Below are positions 58,339 through 64,000 of a stretch of DNA of 64,000 nt, piece by piece. Within the stretch, counting starts at the first letter, position 1. Every line of letters starts with the position of its first letter. The DNA comes from Lentzea sp. NEAU-D7 (lineage in GTDB: Bacteria > Actinomycetota > Actinomycetes > Mycobacteriales > Pseudonocardiaceae): the NCBI RefSeq assembly GCF_026242055.1, contig NZ_JAPJDL010000004.1:1-64000 (forward strand). Reading direction: 5' to 3'. Under the pieces are notes generated by a model. It had not been told where the DNA came from and did not search any database. It saw only the letters and a program-made list of their open reading frames with translations. The position numbers and the translations under genes are program-made.

Positions 58339-59784
58339 TCACGCGGACACCGCCTGCGCGAAGGCGAAGACGTGGTCCGGGTCGTACTTGGCGGCGACCT
58401 CCTTCAGACGCGCGAGGTTGCCGCCGTAGTACGCCTGAGCCCACTGCGGCATCTGCGGGTCGATGTAGTTGACGTACCCGGCGTCGCCGACCAGCGCGCC
58501 GAGCCCGTCGCGGATCGTCGCCAGCGTGCCGCGCGCCTGGCCGGCGGCCTCGGGCGGCGTCTTGAGGTAGATCTGCACGTTCGCGAGAGCCGTGCGGTGC
58601 GGGAACGCGGTCGCGTCCGGCGCGACGTCGGCCACCGCGCCGCGGAGCCCGTCGAAGATCAGGTAGGTCTCGTCCGACTGGCCCGCCAGCAGGTCCACGG
58701 CCTTCGCGGGGTCGCTCATCGGCTCGCGCACGATGCGCGACGACGCCACGGCCGACTCACGGGCGATCGGGCCACCGGCGAAGTACCGCGTGGCCTCCGC
58801 GTAGGTCTGGGGCTGGATGAACCGCTGCGCCGGCGCGGGCAGCTCGTTCACCAGCGCGGCGAGCCCACCGACGGAGCCGATGAAGCACCCGCCGATCTTG
58901 CAGCTCGGCTGGGCGCCACCACGCACCACGACGTTCGACCACAGTTCGTTCGGCGCCCCGGCGATCCAGGTCTGCCACGCGTCCAGCGCGTCCGCCGCGG
59001 CACCGGCCGGGTACGACAGCGAGAACACGGTGACCTCGGGCGCGGGCACCGTGGCGAACACGAACTCGGTGACGATCCCGAAGTTGCCACCGCCACCGCC
59101 CCGCAACGCCCAGAACAGGTCGGGCTCCTGCTGGGCGGACGTGGTGACCAGTTTCCCGGAGGCGGTCACCACCGTCGCCGACACCAGGTGGTCGCAGGTC
59201 AGCCCGTACTTGCGGGACAGCACGCCGATACCGCCGCCGAGCGTGAGGCCGGCGACGCCGACGGTCGGGCACGTGCCGGTCGGCAGGCACCGCCCGGAGG
59301 CCGCCAGGGCCTTCGACACCTCGCCGAGAGCGGCGCCGGACCCGACGCGGACCTGATCACCCGGCAGCACCTCGACGCCGGCCAGTCCGCGCACGTCGAC
59401 CTGCAGGCCACCGGACGGTGACGAGTACCCGGCGTAGCTGTGACCTCCGCTGCGGGCGGCGATGGCCACGCGTCCCCGTGCCGCCTCGACGCACGCCTGC
59501 ACGTCCGCGTCGGAGACGACCTTGGCGACGGCGGCGGGCTTCTGAGCGTCCCACACGGGGTTGAAGCCCTGGTAGGCGAACCCGTCGTCGCCGGCGAGCA
59601 CGAGCTGCCCGGACAGCCTGGAGCGCAACGCGGTCCAGTCCGGAGGTCCACTCGGAACGGACGAACTGGACGGTGGCGGAACCGGGGTGGGGTTGGAGGT
59701 GGGGGAGGAACAGGCGGCGAGCGCCGCGCTCGCACCGGCCAGGCCCGCGACCTTCAGAAATCCGCGTCGATCCACATGATGCAT
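58339..59784 (-). CDS. BBE-type FAD oxidase, Tat-exported lipoprotein
   Basis: A 481-residue flavin oxidase of the berberine-bridge/oligosaccharide-oxidase group. Twin arginines (DRRGFLKV, residues 5-12) and the lipobox LAAC (Cys25) indicate Tat export with a lipid anchor, followed by a Ser/Pro-rich linker (about 26-48). FAD is likely bound bicovalently through His115 (RSGGHSYAGY) and Cys172 (GTCPTVGVAG). The C-terminal BBE segment is YVNYIDPQ...YYGGNLARLKEVAAKYDPDHVF. Substrates in this family include sugars and antibiotic scaffolds; which applies here is unknown. Confidence 0.9.
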   Translation of the reverse strand: MHHVDRRGFLKVAGLAGASAALAACSSPTSNPTPVPPPSSSSVPSGPPDWTALRSRLSGQLVLAGDDGFAYQGFNPVWDAQKPAAVAKVVSDADVQACVEAARGRVAIAARSGGHSYAGYSSPSGGLQVDVRGLAGVEVLPGDQVRVGSGAALGEVSKALAASGRCLPTGTCPTVGVAGLTLGGGIGVLSRKYGLTCDHLVSATVVTASGKLVTTSAQQEPDLFWALRGGGGGNFGIVTEFVFATVPAPEVTVFSLSYPAGAAADALDAWQTWIAGAPNELWSNVVVRGGAQPSCKIGGCFIGSVGGLAALVNELPAPAQRFIQPQTYAEATRYFAGGPIARESAVASSRIVREPMSDPAKAVDLLAGQSDETYLIFDGLRGAVADVAPDATAFPHRTALANVQIYLKTPPEAAGQARGTLATIRDGLGALVGDAGYVNYIDPQMPQWAQAYYGGNLARLKEVAAKYDPDHVFAFAQAVSA

Positions 59785-59829
59785 GCTGGCACGCCATGAT
59801 CAGCTCCGCACTCCGTGGCGGTGCAGGAA

Positions 59830-60717
59830 CTACATGGCCAGCACGACCCGGCCGTGAGCGGTGCGGTCCCACGCATCGGTGACATCGGCCAGCGGCACCA
59901 CCTCGTGGTCGACGGCGAGCGCACCCGCCGCCGCGTGCCCGGCGATCGCGGAGATGGCCTCGGCCCGCTGCCGCGCGGTCAGCTCGTTGTTGGTGTAGCC
60001 GGACAGGCGCAACGACCGGCTGCGCAACGTGGACGACGTGATCGGGCTCGTCTCGCCCGCCGATCCGCCGAGGTTCACCCACCGGGCACCGGGACGCAAC
60101 GCCCGGGCGGCCGCGGCGGCGGGCTCCCCGAACAACGGGTCGATCAGCAGGTCGGCGCCCTGGGCCGCCTCCGCCACGTCCTCCAGCGGCACCACGACGT
60201 CGGCTCCCGCCCGCACCGCGCGTGCACGGCCCTCCGCCGAACGCGCGGCGGCCGCCACCCGTCCGGCACCGGCGAGCCGGGCGAGCTGGATCGCGGCCTG
60301 ACCGACGGCTCCGCAGCCGAGCACGACCACGGACTCGCCGGGCGACAGGCTGCTCAACGCCTCGTACGCGGCGACGGCGGACAGCCCGAGCGCGGCCATG
60401 ACGACGGGGTCGACGTCGGGCAGGAAGACGAGGTCTTCCTCGCGCACCAACGCCTTCGCGGCCATGCTCCCGTCACCGGGAGCCATCCCGGCGCTGGTGG
60501 GGAACCACACCGTCCGCCCGCTGACGGTCCCGATCCCCTGCACGCCGGGCACGTAGGGCGTCGCGGGGACGCCGAAGTAGGACGTGCCGCTGGCGCACAG
60601 GCGGTCCAACGGGGTGATGGGCGCGGCGAGGACGTCCACGACGACCTCGCCGGAGGGCTCGTCCCGGTCAACGAGCGACGGAGGCTGACCGGGACGAACG
60701 ACTACCGCGGCGCGCAC
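59830..60717 (-). CDS. Medium-chain dehydrogenase/quinone oxidoreductase-like
   Basis: A 295-residue MDR protein, shorter than the usual 330-350. GTG 60717 lies inside the dioxygenase gene (16-bp overlap) and starts RAAVVVRPGQPPSLV. The cofactor motif is VVVLGCGAVGQAAIQLARLAGA. The zinc-ligand cysteines of alcohol dehydrogenases are absent, so a quinone- or enoyl-reductase-type reaction is more likely. As the last gene of the ring-cleavage operon it may reduce an unsaturated intermediate. The N-terminal catalytic domain appears compacted (ITPLDRLCASGTSYFG follows almost at once). Confidence 0.82.
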   Translation of the reverse strand: MRAAVVVRPGQPPSLVDRDEPSGEVVVDVLAAPITPLDRLCASGTSYFGVPATPYVPGVQGIGTVSGRTVWFPTSAGMAPGDGSMAAKALVREEDLVFLPDVDPVVMAALGLSAVAAYEALSSLSPGESVVVLGCGAVGQAAIQLARLAGAGRVAAAARSAEGRARAVRAGADVVVPLEDVAEAAQGADLLIDPLFGEPAAAAARALRPGARWVNLGGSAGETSPITSSTLRSRSLRLSGYTNNELTARQRAEAISAIAGHAAAGALAVDHEVVPLADVTDAWDRTAHGRVVLAM

Positions 60718-61568
60718 GGCTGCAACACGAAGTCGAACTCGGCGAGCACCCACGGCACCGCGGACGTGCCGCCGTCCGGGGTCGGACCGGGCTCGCGCGG
60801 CTCGAACCTGACCACGAGCTCCTGCTTGGTGCCGAACACGACGTCGCTGTCGAGGTACTCGGCACCCTCCTCGAACAGGTGCGTGATCAGCGGCTCGTAC
60901 CCCTCGGCGGTGAGCAGGAAGTGCACGTGCGCCGGGCGGAAGTGGCTGATCGCGGTCTGCCCGATCAACGCGCCGACCGGCCCGTCCATCGGGATCGAGT
61001 ACCCCTTCGGCGTGATCGTGCGGACGCAGTAGGTGCCGTCCGCCTCGGCCCGGTACTTCGCGCGCAGTCGGGCCTCGTCGACTTCGAGCTGTGCCTCGTA
61101 CGCGCCCTCGGCGTCGGCCTGCCAGACGTCCAGCACGGCTCCGGGAACCGGCGAACCGTCCAGCGAGCGCACGCTTCCGGTGAGGTAGAGCGGAGTTCCG
61201 TCCACGTCGTCGGACATGTCGCCGCCGAAGCCGAGCTCGGGGGAGCCGTCGATGTGGAACGGCCCGAGCACGGTCGCCGGTGTCGCACCCGCGTCGAACC
61301 GGTGGTTCATCTGCACGACCAGCATGCTCAGGCCGAGCACGTCCGAGGCCAGGATGAACTCCTCGCGCTTGGAGTCGCTGATCTGCCCGGTCGCGGTGAG
61401 CCACCCGATCGCGGCCATCCACTCGGCCTCGGTGAGCCGCACCTCGCGGGCGAAGTCGTGCAGGTGCCGGACGAGCGCGGTCATGAGCTGCGCGGTCCGC
61501 GGGTCCTTCGCGGTGGCCCAGCGCTGCTCGGCGAGCGCGGTGATGTTGTCCTCGGTGACGAGCTGCAT
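60702..61568 (-). CDS. Intradiol ring-cleavage dioxygenase (hydroxyquinol/catechol 1,2-type)
   Basis: A 288-residue Fe(III) dioxygenase that opens catechol-like rings between the two hydroxyls. The ligands Tyr157 (EGAYEAQ), Tyr190 (PKGYSIP), His214 and His216 (RPAHVHF) match the family pattern. An N-terminal helical dimerisation domain (about 1-95) is present, as in catechol and hydroxyquinol 1,2-dioxygenases but not in protocatechuate enzymes. No maleylacetate reductase or muconate cycloisomerase lies nearby, which leaves the downstream steps open. It starts 3 bp after the citryl-CoA-lyase-like gene. Confidence 0.9.
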   Translation of the reverse strand: MQLVTEDNITALAEQRWATAKDPRTAQLMTALVRHLHDFAREVRLTEAEWMAAIGWLTATGQISDSKREEFILASDVLGLSMLVVQMNHRFDAGATPATVLGPFHIDGSPELGFGGDMSDDVDGTPLYLTGSVRSLDGSPVPGAVLDVWQADAEGAYEAQLEVDEARLRAKYRAEADGTYCVRTITPKGYSIPMDGPVGALIGQTAISHFRPAHVHFLLTAEGYEPLITHLFEEGAEYLDSDVVFGTKQELVVRFEPREPGPTPDGGTSAVPWVLAEFDFVLQPCAPR

Positions 61569-61571
61569 TGC

Positions 61572-62339
61572 TCACTCCTCGACAGGCGCGACAGACCTGG
61601 TGTTCGTGTCGACGGAAAGGAAGATCTGGTTGGCCACGGGGTTGCGCAGCTCCTCGGCGAGCTGCCCGATCAGCCCGGCGGTGCGGGCCAGCAACGCGAA
61701 GCCCCGCAACAGCTCCAGCGGCAGACCGAGGTCGGCGAGCACCGCGCCGCACGTGCCGGCGCCGTTGAGCGGCAACGTCTTGCCGAGCACCTGCGGGTGT
61801 ACCCGCCCGATCGCGGCGAACAGCGAGAGGTGCGGCCCGACCAGGCCTTCCTCCTCGGCGATCTCGAACAGGCGCGGGGTGCGGGGATCGCCGTTCTTGT
61901 GCACGTGGTGCCCGAGCCCGGGGATGCGCGACTTCCCCTGCGCTCGAACGGTTTCCAGCGCGAGCGCGTCCCAGTCGCCGGGTGTCCCACTGGCGCGCAC
62001 GACGGAGTTGAGGAACCGTCCGGCGTCCTCGGTGACGCCGAGGAACCGCGAGCCGCCACCGAGCAGACCCGCCGCCAGCGCGCCCTGCACGGAGTCGGGG
62101 GCGGACAGGAAGGTCAGGCGGCTGACGATGGCGGTCGGCGTGAACCCGTGGTCGGCGAGGGCGGCCAGCACCGCCTCGAACAGCCGCGTCTCGCCGGGGC
62201 TCGGCCTGCGCTGGGTCGCGAGCCAGAACGCCAGCTCACCGAACCCGACGGTGCCCATCACGTCTCGCGCGAGGTCCTGTCCCAGCAACGTGATGGTGTC
62301 GGGCGTGGACGCGCCGAGCGCCGTTTCATAGACCGTCAC
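61572..62339 (-). CDS. Citrate synthase-like citryl-CoA lyase family protein
   Basis: A 255-residue protein equal to the large/C-terminal part of citrate synthase, the size of stand-alone citryl-CoA lyases. The active-site region GKSRIPGLGHHVHKNGDPRTPRLF carries the His pair, and LPLNGAGTCGAVLADLGLP resembles the second acyl-CoA loop. It may cleave, or condense, a CoA-bound acid made by the neighbouring CoA-transferase, yielding acetyl-CoA. Its start overlaps the CoA-transferase stop by 14 bp. Confidence 0.85.
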   Translation of the reverse strand: MTVYETALGASTPDTITLLGQDLARDVMGTVGFGELAFWLATQRRPSPGETRLFEAVLAALADHGFTPTAIVSRLTFLSAPDSVQGALAAGLLGGGSRFLGVTEDAGRFLNSVVRASGTPGDWDALALETVRAQGKSRIPGLGHHVHKNGDPRTPRLFEIAEEEGLVGPHLSLFAAIGRVHPQVLGKTLPLNGAGTCGAVLADLGLPLELLRGFALLARTAGLIGQLAEELRNPVANQIFLSVDTNTRSVAPVEE

Positions 62340-63462
62340 GGTCCTCCTTCAGCCATGCGCGCAGCTCCTCGCCGTGCTCGTCGAGATCCGGTGGAGGCAG
62401 CCGGTAGACCGCCGGTGTCTCCGAGAAGCGGATCGGGTGCCGGGTCGTCGGCACGTCCCCGACCACCACGACGGGGTCGAGCCCGAACCGCTCGGCCATC
62501 GCGAACCCGCCGTCGATCGTGTTGATCGGCCCGCACGGCACCCCGGCCGCCACGAGCAGGTCGAACCACTCGACGGCGCCACGGGTCCGCAGCCGGTCCA
62601 CCAGGACCGGCCGGAGCTCCTCGCGGTGCCGCGTGCGGTCGGCGTTGCGGGCGAACCGGGGGTCGTCCGGCACCTCGGGCAGCTCCAGGACCTCGCACAG
62701 CCGCCGGAACTGGCCGTCGTTGGCCGCCGCGACGATCAGGTCGTTGTCGGCGGTCGGCAACGGCTCGTACGGGAACACGCTGGGGTGCGCGTTGCCCATG
62801 CGGAACGGCACGACACCGCCCGCGGCGAACGCCGAGCTGTGGTTGACCAGACCCGTCAGCGCCGACGACAGCAGGTTCACCTCGACGAGCTGGCCCTGTC
62901 CCGTCGCGTCGCGGTGGCGCAGCGCGGCGAGGATGCCGATGACGGCGTGGTTGCCCGCCATCACGTCGAACACCGAGATGCCCGCGCGGTACGGCGGCCC
63001 GTCCGGGTCACCGGTCAGGCTCATCAACCCGGAGATCGCCTGCACCATCAGGTCGTAGCCGGGAACGTGGCTGCCCTCCCCGGAACCGAACCCCGTGATG
63101 GACGCGTAGACCACCCGCGGGTTCGCGGCGCTGACCGAGGCGTGGTCGAGCCCGTACTTGGCGAGGCCGCCCGGTTTGAAGTTCTCGATCACGATGTCCG
63201 CGCGCCGGGCGAGCTCCCGTCCCAGCGCGGCGTCGTCCTCGGAGCGCAGGTCGAGGGCGATCGACCGCTTGCCCCGGTTGACGCCCAGGTAGTAGGTCGA
63301 GACGTCGTCGCGGACCGGCGGCATCCACGTGCGGGTCTCGTCGCCGGCCGGGCCCTCGACCTTGACGACCGAGGCGCCCATGTCGGCCAGCAGCATGGTC
63401 GCGTACGGGCCCGCGAGCACGCGCGAGAAGTCGGCGACGAGCAGGCCTTCGAGAGGGCCCAT
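62326..63462 (-). CDS. Class III (CaiB/BaiF-type) CoA-transferase
   Basis: A 378-residue family III CoA-transferase. The opening GLLVADFSRVLAGPYATMLLADMGASVVKVE is canonical. The catalytic Asp is probably Asp166 (GISVFDVMAG). Other marks are YYLGVNRGKRSIALDL and PGYDLMVQAISGLMSLTG. It should activate a carboxylic acid by exchange from a donor such as succinyl-CoA. ATG 63462 shares bases with the upstream amidohydrolase stop (TGATG), and its own stop lies within the next gene, so the set is one tightly packed operon. Confidence 0.92.
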   Translation of the reverse strand: MGPLEGLLVADFSRVLAGPYATMLLADMGASVVKVEGPAGDETRTWMPPVRDDVSTYYLGVNRGKRSIALDLRSEDDAALGRELARRADIVIENFKPGGLAKYGLDHASVSAANPRVVYASITGFGSGEGSHVPGYDLMVQAISGLMSLTGDPDGPPYRAGISVFDVMAGNHAVIGILAALRHRDATGQGQLVEVNLLSSALTGLVNHSSAFAAGGVVPFRMGNAHPSVFPYEPLPTADNDLIVAAANDGQFRRLCEVLELPEVPDDPRFARNADRTRHREELRPVLVDRLRTRGAVEWFDLLVAAGVPCGPINTIDGGFAMAERFGLDPVVVVGDVPTTRHPIRFSETPAVYRLPPPDLDEHGEELRAWLKEDRDGL

Positions 63463-64000
63463 CAGACCGACGTCCGGGTGTCGCCGCGGTACTCGGTGTA
63501 GGTGTAGGGGTTGTCCAGCACCTTGGACTCCGGGATGTCCGGGTTCATGCCCTTCGCCCACGCCTCCTCGCCGAGCTGCGTCCGCAGGTGCTCGACGGTG
63601 TTCGACACCCGGGCGCGGATGGCGCCGAGGTCGACCCCGACGAGCTTGTGGTCGCGCTTCACGATCCGGCCGTCGACGAGCACGGTGTCCACATCGGACC
63701 GTTGTGCCTGGAAGGCCACGTGCCCGTACGGGTTGAGGATCGGGAACATCGCGGGGGAGTCCTCGTTGCGCAGCAGCACGATGTCGGCCTTCTTTCCGAC
63801 TTCGAGGCTGCCGAGGTCCGCATCGCGTCCCAACGCCCGTGCGCCGCCCGTCGTGGCCCACTGCACGACCTGCTCGGCGCGCAACGACGAGTGCGTGACG
63901 GTGTCGTTCCTGGCGTGCGCGGCCATGTGCTCGCGGGCCCTGTCGGCACCGAGCGTCGCGCGCATCGCGGAGAACAGGTCGCCGCTCCACCACACCGACG
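63462..64000 (-). CDS. Amidohydrolase/deaminase family protein, C-terminal part
   Basis: Only the last 178 or so residues are inside the window; the gene continues past the right edge. The visible part is the end of a metal-dependent TIM barrel and the composite beta-sandwich of the ATZ/TRZ-like deaminase group (WATTGGARALGRDADLGSLEVGKKADIVLL, VDTVLVDGRIVKRDHKLVG). The metal-binding HxH and following histidines lie outside the window. It leads the CoA-transferase operon and may hydrolyse or deaminate the substrate. Confidence 0.85.
   Translation of the reverse strand, partial: SVWWSGDLFSAMRATLGADRAREHMAAHARNDTVTHSSLRAEQVVQWATTGGARALGRDADLGSLEVGKKADIVLLRNEDSPAMFPILNPYGHVAFQAQRSDVDTVLVDGRIVKRDHKLVGVDLGAIRARVSNTVEHLRTQLGEEAWAKGMNPDIPESKVLDNPYTYTEYRGDTRTSV

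Noticed and set aside
59830..61752. One fused 640-codon protein covering the MDR and dioxygenase region
   Set aside because: Only the last 295 codons resemble a protein family; the upstream part is out of frame with, and antisense-like to, the well-defined dioxygenase gene.

Overview
The window is high-GC DNA with strong G/C third-position bias, GTG and TTG starts, many 4-bp stop/start overlaps, and a predicted S-(hydroxymethyl)mycothiol dehydrogenase. This points to a mycothiol-making filamentous actinomycete, most likely of the Pseudonocardiaceae (Lentzea/Saccharothrix/Amycolatopsis type). The genus is inferred from gene style, not proven. I saw no rRNA, tRNA, CRISPR array, insertion sequence or prophage.

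Layout. 0.3-4.1 kb: a NarL-type two-component pair, then a KhtTU-like K+/H+ antiporter with its TrkA-C regulatory subunit and two tiny trailing genes. 4.1-9 kb: a malonate-use operon (MatC-type carrier, MatB-type malonyl-CoA synthetase, fused carboxyltransferase) divergent from a FadR-type GntR regulator, with two palindromes between them. 9-12 kb: a secreted GH31 enzyme. 12-14.1 kb: a RibD/DHFR-like reductase, a LysR regulator and a DUF1062 protein. 14.6-17.9 kb: a Tat-exported cholesterol-oxidase-like flavoenzyme facing an AhpD-like/DapB-like gene pair; both outer ends carry KstR-type steroid-repressor boxes. 17.9-24.5 kb: a secreted GH71/99-like hydrolase, a cold-shock gene with a coupled upstream small gene, an SOS-controlled DNA polymerase IV, a beta-lactamase-fold hydrolase and a GT39-like membrane transferase.

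24.6-32.7 kb: a secreted trypsin-like protease, two paralogous subtilases with P-domains, and a large ATPase-LuxR (LAL) regulator. 32.7-35.5 kb: TetR, MFS transporter and SDR. 35.5-51.3 kb: a near-complete glycine betaine to glycine/serine pathway, comprising Rieske ferredoxin, IclR regulator, GlyA, mycothiol-dependent formaldehyde dehydrogenase, dimethylglycine oxidase, a collapsed monomeric sarcosine oxidase, Rieske betaine demethylase, BCCT transporter, GntR regulator, SoxBDAG and PurU. Released one-carbon units go to methylene-THF, formate or mycothiol-bound formaldehyde, and glycine goes to serine through GlyA.

51.4-58.3 kb: a methyltransferase, an MFS transporter with a His-rich tail, a deletion scar joining two broken convergent genes, a P-domain/M28/P-domain aminopeptidase, a GNAT and a streptogrisin-like protease. 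58.3 kb to the end: a lipid-anchored BBE-type oxidase, then a leftward catabolic operon (amidohydrolase cut by the window edge, CoA-transferase, citryl-CoA-lyase-like protein, intradiol ring-cleavage dioxygenase, MDR oxidoreductase) whose substrate I cannot name.

The overall picture is a soil saprophyte segment rich in secreted hydrolases and small-molecule catabolic operons, each beside its own one-component regulator.
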